DNA from: Anthonomus grandis grandis
Taxonomy: Eukaryota; Arthropoda; Insecta; Coleoptera; Curculionidae
DNA length: 64,000 nt
Assembly: GCF_022605725.1 (NCBI RefSeq)
Contig: NC_065554.1
Location: 18,743,100 to 18,807,099, forward strand
Direction of reading: 5' to 3'
Shown here: positions 45,228-57,224 of the stretch, in pieces
Layout of the letters: each line of letters starts with the position of its first letter
Numbering within the stretch: the stretch's first letter is position 1
Translations under genes and position numbers: made by a program
The notes under the pieces: generated by a model
Told to the model about the DNA's origin: nothing
Seen by the model: only the letters and a program-made list of their open reading frames with translations
The model's database searches: none

Positions 45228-45300
45228 TGTTTCCGCCCGGGATCGAACCGGGGACCTTCCGCGTGTTAGGCGGATGTGATAACCACTACACCACGGAAAC
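45228..45300 (-). tRNA. tRNA-Val (anticodon AAC)
   Basis: A 73-nt cloverleaf on the minus strand. The acceptor stem is GTTTCCG (45300-45294) pairing with CGGAAAC, followed by discriminator A. The D arm is GTGT...TCAC, the anticodon stem TCCGC/GCGGA with loop CTAACAC, and the anticodon AAC at positions 34-36 reads valine codons GUU (and GUC after A-to-I editing). The T arm is CCGGG/CCCGG with TTCGATC. Internal polymerase III promoters are present: A box TGGTGTAGTGG (45293-45283) and B box GGTTCGATCCC (45249-45239). There is no intron, and the 3' CCA is not encoded, as expected for a eukaryote. All stems pair, so it is probably functional. This is the only clear cellular gene in the window. Confidence 0.97.
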
Positions 45301-46040
45301 CTGAATATACCAAATTTATTATCGTCATTACTCGATCTGGTTCGAAGTAAATCGTAACAAATTAACTCAAATCGTTTTTAAACAAATAATCATCCTTAAA
45401 ACATTTCATTATAGAATATCTTATTACAACTCGATTTTATCGACTCGCCCACCGGAAATCCCCGCACTTATCTCTCTCGTGTTATAATTAATCCTAATTA
45501 AAACGGATTGAACTAATTACCATACCGAACCAAGCTGACTATATAGGTCGATCATGTAGAATTAATAGCGACGATAAAATTGTTGCGTCTTGTAATGCCG
45601 TAATTACATGCGATTAGACGGATCGACAATATCTTAAACAGGGGCGGATTAAAATGTTGTCATCTCATTTTGTATTGAATCAATTAAGAAAATTGGATGT
45701 AGACATCTTTGGACCAAGAACGATATACCAGGAATATAAAGTTAGAAATTTAAGTAATAAGAGACAAGCATATCCTATGTCATTCTATATTTGTATAAAG
45801 CACCTAAATATTCTAAATCAGAGTTTATTAATATTGGTATAAATGTTACTTACGTTTTTTTAATAATGCATAAATTAGTGGTCCAGTCGTGCATTTTTTT
45901 ATATTTTTTATACAATTTGGTTTTATTAATTAACTACTTAACTTTACAGTTTCATTTTACAAATTTAAGGTTTCGGCTCTATTTTGTGCTTTGTGACTAT
46001 ATAAAAAAAAAAATTAATAAATAAAGGGTTTTTTGACATG
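45301..46040. other. Gene-free stretch; 45400-45640 looks like unique DNA rich in homeodomain-type sites
   Basis: 45420-45640 is less AT-rich than its neighbours and has clustered TAATTA and TAATCC-type sequences (ATTAATCCTAATTAAAACGG near 45487, CTAATTACC near 45512). That could be regulatory DNA or the tRNA's flank. No gene is seen. Confidence 0.3.
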
Positions 46041-46084
46041 GAATCAAACCTTGGGGCATACAACTGATACCAATTTTAAACTTT

Positions 46085-46130
46085 TTATCCCTTGATGATG
46101 GACACCGCTGAGTCCGAAACATGTCGGGAA
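46085..46130 (+). ncRNA. Hammerhead-like motif, possibly from a Penelope-like element
   Basis: The sequence TTGATGA (46092-46098), a GGAC...GTCC stem (46100-46103 with 46112-46115) and GAAAC (46116-46120) follow the order of a hammerhead ribozyme core (CUGAUGA, stem II, GAAA). TCCC (46088-46091) can pair with GGGA (46126-46129). The first core base is T, not C. One unpaired base precedes stem II, and I could not find the cleavage-site strand. Penelope-like retroelements carry hammerhead motifs near their ends, which is the reason for the suggestion. Probably a decayed copy, or chance. Confidence 0.2.
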
Positions 46131-46639
46131 TTTTAAAAAACTGGATCATGTTTAATAAATCAGGGGAGGAAGACTGCAGAATTTTCATTTTACCTTAAAA
46201 ATAAAAATGTTTTGTAGGCGAATGACAACCAAGTATTTATCTTAAAACTGCATTTTTATTAATAGGAAAATATATTTTTTTTTAATTAAAATGCTAATGT
46301 AGGCATGTGCCTATGTTAAAGTTTAATTGGCGAATTTAGAATTGTTAATACTTTTACAATTCATACGTTTCAATTAAATTTTAGGCAACTTATAAATAAA
46401 AAGTATTATATAATTCGGGAATATTTTACTTAGATATACTAGGACTTTATAGGTATATATTGTGCTTTTAAAGTCCTGGCAAGTATAAATATAACGCTAA
46501 TCGAATATTTACGTAAAAGTTACCCTATATTCTTTAAATCTTTTGAAAAAGCTATAGTCTGCCACTTTTATCCCCTTTATGTTATGTAATAACCATAAAA
46601 TTTCACATATCTTCCTCCTCTTTCATATATTGTAAACAA

Positions 46640-47655
46640 TACTTTTAAACAAGATTACTTTCCACAGATCCTAAAATTGGCAACAGTTAAACATCGACAT
46701 TAAAAAGGTGATTCCACAAAAGTAGAAAACTAGTGTCCAATAAACGTGCTATCATCATTTTCCAAACTTTTTGAAAAGGTAATGCTTGAAATACTGTAGA
46801 AATTGAACCAAGGAGCATCCTCGATTTCTCACAGTATAGTTTTTGAAGGAGCTGATAAATTGAAACAGCAATATACTACTTAATCTCTAGAGTAGTGTTG
46901 TGTAAATTTGGAAGCTAAAATGAAGACTTTCCACGACCTATCCAAAGCATTAAAGAGCCTGGACCACATCCTCCTTTTACCAAAGTTGAAATTATATGGT
47001 CTACAGGACCCTGGTTTAAAGTGGTTGAAGTCCTATCTTTTAGGAAGATCTCAACAGGTTTGTTTTGTCTTACATGACAATAAAACATCCTCTGATGCTG
47101 TTAGCATTGAGCTGGGAATTCCACACGAAAGTTTCATTAGCCCCTTCCTTTTCTGATCTACATCAATGATCTGCCTCAGGCTGTAAATAACGACTTATCC
47201 AGCCTAGTTAATTTCCACCAGTCTTAGTTGGGGAGGACATCAGAAGATCTATTCATAAAAGCAGACCAGATATTGAAGAGGGTTTAGAGGTAGCTTAGTG
47301 ACAATACCTAAGTAACTATACCTATATACTAAGTACCATACCTAACAATAACTTTTTTTAGGTTGTGATAAATTAGTTTATAGGTATGCAGATATATTAG
47401 TTTATAGAACCTCCTGGTCTTAAATTTTGTCTTACATTTTGGAGCTATCTACATCTGCATGTTTTTTGGGGATTCATATCGATTATAATTTATGATAGAA
47501 AACACAAAAAGAACAAAACGGTCTGCAAAAAACATAATTCTGCCTGTTTTTCTTTTAAACATAAATATATTTTCCTTTTAAACATATTGCTAACTATGCT
47601 AGTGTGTACTTTGTACTGCGGTATGGTCTGTGATATAAAGGAGCCTTGCATATTC
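46640..47655 (+). pseudogene. Decayed LINE ORF2 fragment
   Basis: In order on the plus strand: LKLATVKH near 46672, FSKLFEKVMLEIL near 46762, then 46908-47156 with TFHDLSKALKSLDHILLLPK (motif A; the usual D-x-x-K-A-F is altered) and LGIPHESFISPFLF (motif B, altered). FVLRYGL near 47610 matches the LxYG box of the C-terminal region. The YADD box was not located. The fragment stops where the mariner inverted repeat begins (47660), so the mariner probably inserted into it. Confidence 0.65.
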
Positions 47656-47659
47656 TATA

Positions 47660-47920
47660 CAGGCTGTCTACTATAAAAACCGCCAAACTTTAAGAGATGA
47701 TTATACAAGTCATTTGCAACAAAAAAGTCGTATCACATTTTTTCGAAAAGTTGTTAGTTCTTCTGGTGATTAACTTTTTTGATTTTATCAAATTTCTTTG
47801 TTTTTTTTTATATAAACAAGAATATCTCCGTTATTCTTACCACCACATAAAATGTAGATATCATCTGAAAGAGAATTAAATTTGCTATAAGATGGGTATA
47901 TTTAAATTTTTAAGTAATTT
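47660..47920 (+). repeat. Left terminal inverted repeat (about 261 bp)
   Basis: Reverse complement of 49327-49592 with scattered differences; the inner limit is TTTTTAAGTAATTT. Confidence 0.88.
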
Positions 47921-48129
47921 ATTATTTTATCAGAAGTTAAATGTAGCATTTGGAAAATGTTAAAATATAGTGGTATCTTCTTCGTTGTCGTTTTTCTAAA
48001 ATTTGGTAAATAGGAACATGTTTTTTTTTCAGCAAAAACTACTGCATTTAATATGATCTCCAATGTACTTACCAATATACTTACTTAATATACTTTCCAA
48101 ATATACTTACTTTTGTGATAGCTATTTTG

Positions 48130-48290
48130 AGCATCACAAATTGAGCACCAATGCGGTGAGTACTTGTAGATCTATCTTTCCTAACACAACTCCACAAATT
48201 TCCATTAGAGAAGCCGTAAACAAATACCATATCGCGATATTCATTCTTTAAGAAAAAAGGCAGGTTTTCCTTCTTTTGTTAATGGCAATG
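48130..48290 (-). pseudogene. Inverted DUF4817 fragment inside the mariner element
   Basis: On the minus strand one frame reads KNEYRDMVFVYGFSNGNLW, the start of a DUF4817 domain. It then jumps to KDRSTSTHRIGAQF, which duplicates the EDRSRSTRRIGAAL of the plus-strand transposase 350 bp away. It is therefore a deleted 5' gene fragment placed head-to-head with the main copy. Confidence 0.7.
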
Positions 48291-48402
48291 AATCCGCAAA
48301 AGAAGGAAATTCACAAACCATGTGTTACTTAATTTTAAAACAAAAGCATTGGTATTTACAATTTGACAAGAACTGTCATTAAGTTTTCACTTTGACTTCT
48401 GA

Positions 48403-49250
48403 TGACGCTGTGGGGAAACTGATTCCTTTCGAGGTTTGCGGATTAGAGAAGGTGGTCAAAATGGTCAACGCTGGAGACAAGAAGCTGCGATTATGAGAGC
48501 TATTACAGAAGATAGATCTAGAAGTACTCGCCGCATTGGTGCTGCATTAAGGATTCACCATTCCATTATACATAGAGTTCTTAAAAAGAATAATTTGCAT
48601 CCGTTTCATTTGAAAAAAATCCAGCATTTATTGCCAGTGTATGGTGAGGTAAGGTTTCAATTCTGTAGGTGGTACTGGAATAAGTTTCAAAAGTGGGGAA
48701 CAGATCAAATATTTTGGACAGATGAAGCAACATTTACAAGAGCCGGAATAATGAATTTAAGAAATAACCATATATGGCATACAGAAAACCCTCATGCGAC
48801 TGTTGTTTTACATTTTCAGCATGGGATAAGGGTCAACGTATGAATAGGTCGCCTTTTCAGGCCTTTAATACTTCCTGATCGGCTCAATTCCAATGAGTTT
48901 TCTAATTTTTTAAATAATGACCCTGTTGACTTTCTGAAAGAAATCCCCTTAGCCGCTAGACAGGAACTTTGGTTTCAAATGGACGGATGCCCAGCCCATA
49001 ATGGCAGAACTGTGCAAAATTCCTTGAATCAATGCTTTGGGGAGAAATGGATCGGAAGATATGGCCCGATGGCCGCCCAGAAGCCCTGACCTTACGCCCC
49101 TTGACTTTTATGTCTGGGGCACATTCAAATCCAATGTTTATATTATAGTATTAACATTAATACTCGAGACGAACTAATTAATCGAATTAGTGTGTGTTGC
49201 AATGAAATGCGACAAAAACGCGTTGAAGTTATAATTTTAGACTTGCTTAT
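48403..49250 (+). pseudogene. DUF4817-type mariner transposase relic
   Basis: Enters at CGETDSFRGLRIREGGQNG, the distal part of the HTH region, and reads continuously through RSTRRIGAAL, HHSIIHRVLKKNNLHPFHL without the intron found in the copy at 24187. IFWTDEATFTRAG has the first catalytic Asp. A stop (TGA) occurs after GIRVNV at 48841-48843, then RPLILPDRLNSNEFSNF, LWFQMDGCPAHNGRT (second Asp) and KWIGRYGP. A small deletion near 49068 shifts the frame into PPRSPDLTPLDFYVWG (third Asp). The C-terminal region RDELINRISVCCNEM is readable. The start of the domain is missing on this strand. Dead copy. Confidence 0.82.
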
Positions 49251-49326
49251 TGAAATTTTGATTTTTTGATTTTGGTCAATCAAGAAATATAAAATTTTCA
49301 ATTTTTGTCATAATACCCGGTATAAA

Positions 49327-49592
49327 AAATTACTTAAAAACTTAAATATACTTATCTTATAGCAAATTTAATTCTCTTTCAGATGGTATATCTAAATTTT
49401 ATGTAATGGTAAGAATAACGGAGATTTTCTTGTTTATATGAAAAAAAAAACAAAGAAATTTGATAAAATCAAAAAATGTTAAATATCAGAAGAACTAACA
49501 ACTTTTAGAAAAAATGTTATATGTCTTTTTTGTTACAAATTACTTGTTTAATCACCTCTTAAAGTTTGGCGGTTTTTATAGTAGACGCCTTG
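49327..49592 (-). repeat. Right terminal inverted repeat (about 266 bp)
   Basis: Mirror of the left arm. The outer tip differs (CAAGGCG versus CAGGCTG); the rest aligns closely. Confidence 0.88.
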
Positions 49593-49608
49593 TATAATGT
49601 AGGGATAT

Positions 49609-49939
49609 TGTAAACACCGGGAAACCTGCTGATACTCCGTCATTCCAGTGATGACATGACACAAGTGATACACTGCACGATATCTTCAGAATTAACGGAA
49701 AAGCGTTCTGCCGAGTATATAAGAAGCCGCATCGCCGAGAGTAGTCAGTTGTCAGTTCAGTGAAATAAAGGAAACGGAAAATTGGGGCAAACTTTAAATA
49801 GTTGTAAATAAATACAGTAAAAATAAATATCTTTAGTAATCGTGAGTAATCGTATTTTCGTAGTGAAGTGTGTAAATAAAATTATTTGACCGTTTTTGAT
49901 TATTTTAATTCAGCCTAGCAAACGGAAAAAACCGCTACA
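49609..49939 (+). repeat. Solo LTR of an LTR retrotransposon
   Basis: A 331-bp segment with the anatomy of an LTR: it begins TGTAAACACCGGG and ends CCGCTACA. It has a TATA box followed at the right distance by an initiator, and AATAAA signals near 49806, 49823 and 49875. No internal retrotransposon sequence or partner LTR adjoins, so it is a solo LTR left by recombination between two LTRs. Flanking duplications are not clear (GATAT versus ATAAT). Confidence 0.65.
49716..49750 (+). promoter_or_regulatory. TATA box and initiator of the LTR promoter
   Basis: TATATAA at 49716-49722 and TCAGTT at 49745-49750. The initiator A is 31 nt from the first T of the TATA box, the canonical spacing for an insect RNA polymerase II core promoter. 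A second and third CAGT lie just downstream. Confidence 0.7.
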
Positions 49940-52900
49940 ATAATATTAAATCCGGAGACTCTTGCAGAGGAAAATTTAGATCTTTAAACATTTTAGTATT
50001 TTCAGGCATATATATTTTTGACTGCATTATGTTTCTCTTTAAAAATTTTTCACTGTTAAGTCATCTTTTACCTCTTCATGGGCAAAATACAAGAACATCG
50101 AGTCTAAATGTTTCAGTGCATAGGCTTACATTGTGTAAGCATATAAACTCCATTATATGCGAATGTTCTCCTTTATCATAAACTACCACCAACAGTTCAA
50201 CAGGAACAATTTAAGGTTTTCAAAAAGAAAACTTTTCAATTGTAAGTTGAAATAGAACCATATTCAGTGGGTTAATACCCGACCTTTTCACCTCTTAAGA
50301 TTATCTGGTGGTCTAGCTTATATTTTATCTAGCTCAAGTTTTAGATTTGTTTCATTGATATTTATTTGATATCTTAAGTTTGTGATTATGTAACTTTTAT
50401 AATCGTTTTATTTTTTATTGTTTCATTTATATACATTTCATGTATTTTATTTCAGTAACCTTAATTGTTTCTTTTCTCTTTTTCTTTCGGTGAATACTTT
50501 GTTAATGAAACACTATGTGGACGTTATTTGATCAATTATGTCAAAAGTTCATGTTAAAATAAAATAAAAGTATACTGAATATTGAATGCCCAAAAAAATT
50601 GGCTAAGGTGAAAAATATTGATTGCTCTAAAATTGCTCAACCCCGTAGAGTCATGGTATTTTCTTTTTTTGTCTATCTGATCTAGTAACGACAAAATAAC
50701 GTCAAATTTTGTCGTTATATTTTGTGTAACATTTAATGTTCTAAATATATATTTATAAAACTAAACCATTCCTGATCTATTCAGGCAATATCAATACCAA
50801 ATATTCAATGAATAATTCTGTTTTGTAATAATTAACTATTGGAAGAAATTTAATGATATATGTTCCTCTGAACAATATCTTGCTATCAGAGCAATTACTT
50901 TTACTGAAACATTTTCAAAATGTATCAAAGAATTACTAAATATTTATAGGATATATACTGGAGGGATATTCCAATAACGTCTGTAATTACGCTTACACAA
51001 TATTATATAATTTTATAAAGTAATTGAAATAAGATATTGTTTCTAATAGGGAACAACCGAAAAATTTACCCTTAAAGTAAGAAAAAAACATTTCTTTAGC
51101 AAGACATTTTGTTTTTTAATAATTATATATATAAACATATTGATAAATAAAAATTTAGATTTCATGGATATAAAGGAAAGATTAGAATACTTTAAAATTC
51201 ACATTAAAGATATCTTTTCTAATACAAAACAACTTTGGAGGCTTTGGAGGTTTTTTAAATGAAAATTTAATATATCTTACATAAACTCGAGTTTAACAAA
51301 TCCTGAACACATTTGTAGATATTTTTTTATGATTTTTGCGTCTAGATTGGGTTGGGTTGGACATAATTAAAAATGTCAAAAAAAAGTCTTCGTTTTTTTA
51401 CTACATTACGGCACTTTTTCATACTTCGGTTTGAAAAATAATAGTCGAGTTTCTTAATTTTTATCGGGTTATCTCAAAATGCATCGTTTTTTAGTCGTTT
51501 TTGCACCATTTATATATTAATATCTAAAATTGCATTATATGGATATCTGGTCATAAGATCATAACGCTTTTATATCTCTGAAAGCTTTAGGACAATTACT
51601 AATATCATGATTTTTCGTTCAAAACTTTAGAGGTATGCAAAATATTAAAAATGAGTATGTTGCCTATTTAAATTTTTAATTACAAATGTGACTAATGATA
51701 GTGACATGTATTTTTAACTTTTTTAAATTACAAGATTTACCACTAACATTATTAATATTGAAGATATATTTCGTTAAAATTAAATAAAATTGAACACACA
51801 ACCTTGTAGTAAATAACTGAACCTGAAACGGTCATTCATTCAAATCAGCCCATAATAGTTCAGTAGTTTCCTGAGCTCTTCGTATAAATCTGTTTTTACC
51901 ATCATATAAATTAACACTTAACCAAACCTACGCCCATAACACGTCTACTCTGGCATATAGAGATTTAAGTCATACTAGAGTTGGGGTTAAATGAACTAAT
52001 GAAAAAATATTACATAATAAACAGGAAATCTTTTATTTTATGTAAATCAACCCGGTTTTTATCAAAATAATTTACAAGTTTCGGTCGTTTCAATGTCATT
52101 AATCGTGGCTGGTTTTATTTCTCATCTGTTACTAGATAATTGGAGATCGATGTTTATGTTAAATAACAGTGTTTTATTGATTATTTATCGGACTTTTTAT
52201 CAGCGGAAATATATTTAAGTTTGGTACGTTTAGGAGCTTTATTTATTTTATTGCAAAATTAGTATGCATGGATGTAATAATTTTATTGAAAAATTTTAAT
52301 AAATGATTCTGCATGAAATGGTTTAATGAAAAACTCCATAAAAATCAGTTATCTCTCCACTCCTTTGAAATTTAGTATTTGATTAAGTTACTTAAAATTC
52401 ACATATTAGGATCTGCAGACAAAGATTTATTTTTCAAAACATGAGTAAGAAAATTTACGAGACCTTTGACAAATATGTCTAAAAATAGTTTAGCTATAGT
52501 GTAAAACAAAATTTCTGGCGGTTATGTTAAAAAAGATAGAGATTGCACAAGGATATAGGAGAGTTGAAGAAATAGATTACCTTGGACAAATAATCATATA
52601 CGCTCTAAGATATTAAGGGGTATACTTTTCATATAAAACCTCAGAGTAAAGCTCACCTTCCCTCCATTAATAGAAAAACAAATAACTGAGAGCAGAGCTT
52701 TATTAACATCGAAGAAATTAATGATTGTCCACAAAGAGACTGATTTAAATTATATAGGAATAAATCAAACCTCTCAAAAGTCACAGGTATCAAATGTATT
52801 TTAGAATATTAATGGTTGACACTTGTTCTTCTTCAGACCTACATGTATATTTTATAATATAAAACGAAAAATACGTCGTCATCAAGATCAGAGGTAGATA

Positions 52901-55900
52901 TTAAAATTACAAAAATAGGACGAACACCAGTTAATGCATATTGACCTTATAAAATATATTTAGGACCCGTGACTTGGAGTATTGATTTATTCCTAAATAA
53001 AATCTCAAAAAGGTGGTTTATAAATCAAAAAACTTTCTTATATTTTTTTTTATTATAGGTTTATATAAAATATTATAAGAATTGATTATAAATATTTCAG
53101 ATGGAAATAGCTATTATGGCAGGGTCGATTACAAGATGATAATTATTAAATTGACACCGGGTCATATAAGTTATAAAGTCAAAGAACAAACTTGCTAAGT
53201 AAAAAGCAGACTTAAATAAATAGCCAGAATGTGATCTCTTATATTGAACAATCTCGAAAAAATAAAAGAGTTGAGTTAGGGCCACAAAGTTCTTGTTATT
53301 GTGTTGAGTCCAAATTGAACCAAGGAAAATACTTATATGAATGAAATGAAAAGATTCATTGAGTAGCAGTAAAACTAAACATGGCTTTTATTTGTGCACC
53401 TCATATCTCATTATTGAATAATTTGTAAATAGACTTATATTTAACGCATTTAAATATTTAACTCTGTTTTAAAGGAAAGGCACTGAGTCAGACATAAACT
53501 AATAAAAATTAATGTTGTTAAAATCAAATATAAATTCAAAATTTGGATAAATATATATTTCCATTATATTGCTAAATTCTCTGTCCTTTTCAGTCCTTGC
53601 AGTTATTAGTGAATCTTAACTAATTCTTTAATTTTGTCACATTTTTCATGAAAAGTATGTCATTTAAATCTTCATGAAATCCATGGTAAAAAACATCAAG
53701 ATTACAAAAAACGTCTCCGTCTTTTGCTGGTTAGTCTATGTCTGTTATGGTAAGTTAACTCAGTGGAGTCTTATTGGACTCTCAATTATCTCGGTGGAGT
53801 ATGCACTTCCTGCAATATTGAAGTACAACATATTGCAGGAAATTCATATTAATTAAGCGATATGGTAAATTATTTTTTTCTAATTCAAGCTTTATAAATA
53901 ACTATGTCTATTTTATCTATAGATATTTTAACACCAGATACTTTTGCTGCTGTATCTAGTACTCCTTTTCCTACTTAAAATATATCTCTATCTCTAAAGG
54001 CGCTATGGGCTTTTTAACTTAGGAAAATCCCATTTAATTTAGCAGCGACATTATAGTAAAAGCATTGACAGTGTATCCATTCATTATTTTCATTTTCTTT
54101 ACTCTTTTAGTAAGAGCGTAAATAATTGTATGTGTTTTCCAGTTTGATTTAAAGGAATCCTGGCCTCTAAAAAACGTCTGTACGACATTTTAGTCTTTAA
54201 TTAACAATTTTATCAGCCGAGAAATAACTTTTTTTTGGTTGTGGTAAATTTCTTGTTACAGTAGATATTTTATTGATTTTGACGAATAAGATCCTAGAAA
54301 TTGGAGGAAAGAAACCGGACATATCACTAAAAAATACTAATAAACTTAACAAAATTTTTACATTGGTATCTTTGGTATATTAGCACTTCATTGTGTTAAA
54401 AAAATCAAAGAGTTCCAATTATTAAATATATAGTTTAAGTCATAGTTACAATTATCTAAGACGAAAATCATCTTTGATCGTTAAATGAATTTACCATGAT
54501 AGCAATCATTTACCATTTTCGTAAATAACAAAATTTATAACTATCCCCAAAAAAGAAGCTCTCCTTTCTCAAATTTCTGGTTTTAGTCATAAGCTTTTTA
54601 CGATTTATTTAAAAATAAGTAGCTTGTAATTTTATACATTAATATTGTTTCTATAGTAATTTTTCTTATGATAAAAGTGAACCATCTTAAAAAAATATTG
54701 GCATAAATATTTAACATTATAATTGTTTACGTTTAAATGACCTTCTTGTAGACTTTTTCATAAAACTCGATCTTCAATCAGGTCACACTCTTTATCCAGT
54801 ATTGACCATTAAACTGAAGAAGACCAAAACCCCATAGAAATTCCGTATATCATATATAGTGCAATAGCGCAATTACCGATTTCCACGAACGACATGCAGA
54901 GCTAATAACAATAAAAATGTAACTGTGAGTTTTTTTTTCCTATACGCGCTACATACAACACAGTAAAATTTCTAAGGAATATCCGATGTAATTGTTACGC
55001 GAAACGAAGAGAGTATATTTATCTTTATGATAATTTGATAACAATTAAACCCTTTTTGGATAAATGAATTGGATTTGCCATTTTTAGAGTTATTTTTTAA
55101 TGATAATAGCTTTAGTAAAATTGCTTTTATGCTTTTGTTTTCTTTATTACATCTTCACAATAAGTAATAAATAACGCCAGTAGTCTCTAGTAAATTTAAT
55201 TACGTGAAAGAGTAGCAAGTAGGGTGATTCAAATTTTAATTGAATTAAGACAAAAGCCTCAATCTGACAAACATTATTGAGATCTGGTTCCATCTTCTTA
55301 AGGATCAATAATTTGCCGAGAAAGTAAATCTAACTTTTTAGTACTATAGTTATTAGTGGTCCAGTTGAACGGTTTTCTCGCAAACGCTAATCTTACAACA
55401 CCGTATTGCCTGATGGGGTTGCTCTTCTTAGTCTTTCTTTGAGTTTGTTCTTAACTCTCTTATTTATAATCCTTTTATAATGACAAATTTTGTTTTAGGG
55501 GTTGTTTTATGATTTTCCGAAGTGCTCATGTGCTGAAATCAATCTTGTGCTACTTGTTTGTGACACTAGGAGTGCCTTGAACATCCAGGTGCCTGCACCA
55601 TCTTTAAACCCTACTTACTTGGATTGGATAAGATGTATAAAATAGATGCAAATGTAATTTGATCACATCTTTACGTAAAAAAGTGACAGCAGTTTAAGCT
55701 TGGTTTTTTGTCAAATTCCTTGTGTTGTGTCGTATTGATAATTTTTGTTTTTTAAAGATCAGAGCTTTATATTTTTGTATACATATTCTTAGGAAATTAC
55801 AGTCGAAAAAAAATATGTGGAATAAAGGATCTATTTCTGCCCTAGTATGTAGAAGTCAATGTTAGATTCTGAAGTTGATACAAATAAATGTTATAGAGAG

Positions 55901-57224
55901 GCCTTCAAAGATGTGATAATTAGAAGTACTATACTGATTCCTGTTAGACACAGAACCAATTTTTTAATTTCCGGTATTATCTACGGCTAACCCTTTCTTA
56001 ATATAGACATTAGGATTTGAAAAAAAAAAATACTGTCACAAATACAGTCTATTTTGATGAGGCAAATATGAAACTACTACATATTTACTCGTAGGAATTT
56101 TAATATCATTTTTGGTTTCTATTAATTTAGTGTCCCAAGCACATTGACGAAATTAGATTTTTTTATGCTAAAATGTCGTCAAGTGGGTTAAATGATTAAA
56201 GCTGAAATAAGATTATATACCATCTTCAAAATCCTATTGCCAGTTAGCAAAATTGTTAATTGGGCTTCTACTACTTCTCAGGGTCTGTAGATCGCTTTAA
56301 AACTTAGAACAGAATATTAAATAAAAAGAGGATCAGCCTAAAAAGATAATTTAATGAAATGGATGTACGCCGGATTTTACAAAAAGTTAAATAGGATCCA
56401 TAAAAGTTTAATTTCTTCATTTTGTAATTTTTTTGAGAAAAAATGCTAAAATAGGTATCCAATGGATTTATTAGGAAAATTTCTATTTCAATTTTTAAGT
56501 CTCTAACTTTATTGGTTTCAGAGATATGAGCATTTTGATCAGGTTGATAAACGAAATAAAATAAGTCCACAAGAATGTCAATAATGTTTAAAAATTCTAA
56601 AATATCCTAATATGTCTCTTTAGGGTCGAGTTGCTCAAAAAAAGCTGTTAATTAGAAAACATGCAAGCAATTAAATTTATTTTTTGCTAATGGGCATAAA
56701 ATTAAAAGTTTTTCATTTTGAAAAAAACGTTAATATAGCAGAAAAAAAATTGCTAGCAACTCTAAAATACGGCGGTAGGTAAGTTACAGTCACCGCCGTT
56801 ACTTAAGTCTTAGCAATACTTTTTGGGTAATAACTAGATGACTAAGAACGGATTTAAAAGATGCTCCTCATATACATATAACAAAAAATTAATTTTGCTA
56901 AAGTTTTACAATATAAAAATAAGATTTCTTTTTCAAAGATTGTCTTAAGGTGTAAATTTTGTTTAACAGTTGATGGATAAATGTTATACTTTTTGTAAGA
57001 TTTATTTATAGCACACATTAACTTTCTTTAATCTGTATTTAAGGTTAGCAAACTGAATTGAAACCAACTTTTAACTATTGAAATCATTGACTTCCTAGCT
57101 ATTATCTTAGCTAGATATCTTTATTTAGGCTGGTATAATCTGCGAAGTAGCCACACTACATTTTGGAAAAACTAAGAAGAAATAATTACTGTAGAATGTA
57201 GAGAGAAAACGCATAAGTACTGTA
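49940..57224. other. Seven kilobases of AT-rich DNA with no gene seen
   Basis: No long frame, no RNA gene and no inverted-repeat element that I can recognise. 52560-52600 reads RVEEIDYLGQIIIYAL, weakly like a LINE polymerase region, not enough to call. 54920-55020 and 55360-55640 are slightly less AT-rich. Low confidence that the stretch is truly empty. Confidence 0.35.

Larger units (their letters stand above)
47660..49592 (+). mobile_element. Mariner-like element with about 260-bp inverted repeats, rearranged inside
   Basis: Bounded by TA on both sides (47658-47659, 49593-49594). The left arm 47660-47920 and right arm 49327-49592 are inverted copies (outer CAGGCTGTCTACT versus CAAGGCGTCTACT, then ACTATAAAAACCGCC). 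The transposase relic runs on the plus strand from about 48403. To its left an additional N-terminal fragment is in the opposite orientation, so the left half derives from a rearranged or second copy. Confidence 0.88.

Noticed and set aside
45997..46188. Minus-strand frame across the hammerhead-like motif
   Set aside because: No domain; the frame is explained by chance in a short interval.
52540..52620. Possible reverse transcriptase scrap (VEEIDYLGQII)
   Set aside because: A single YLG-like motif without neighbouring motifs is not enough.
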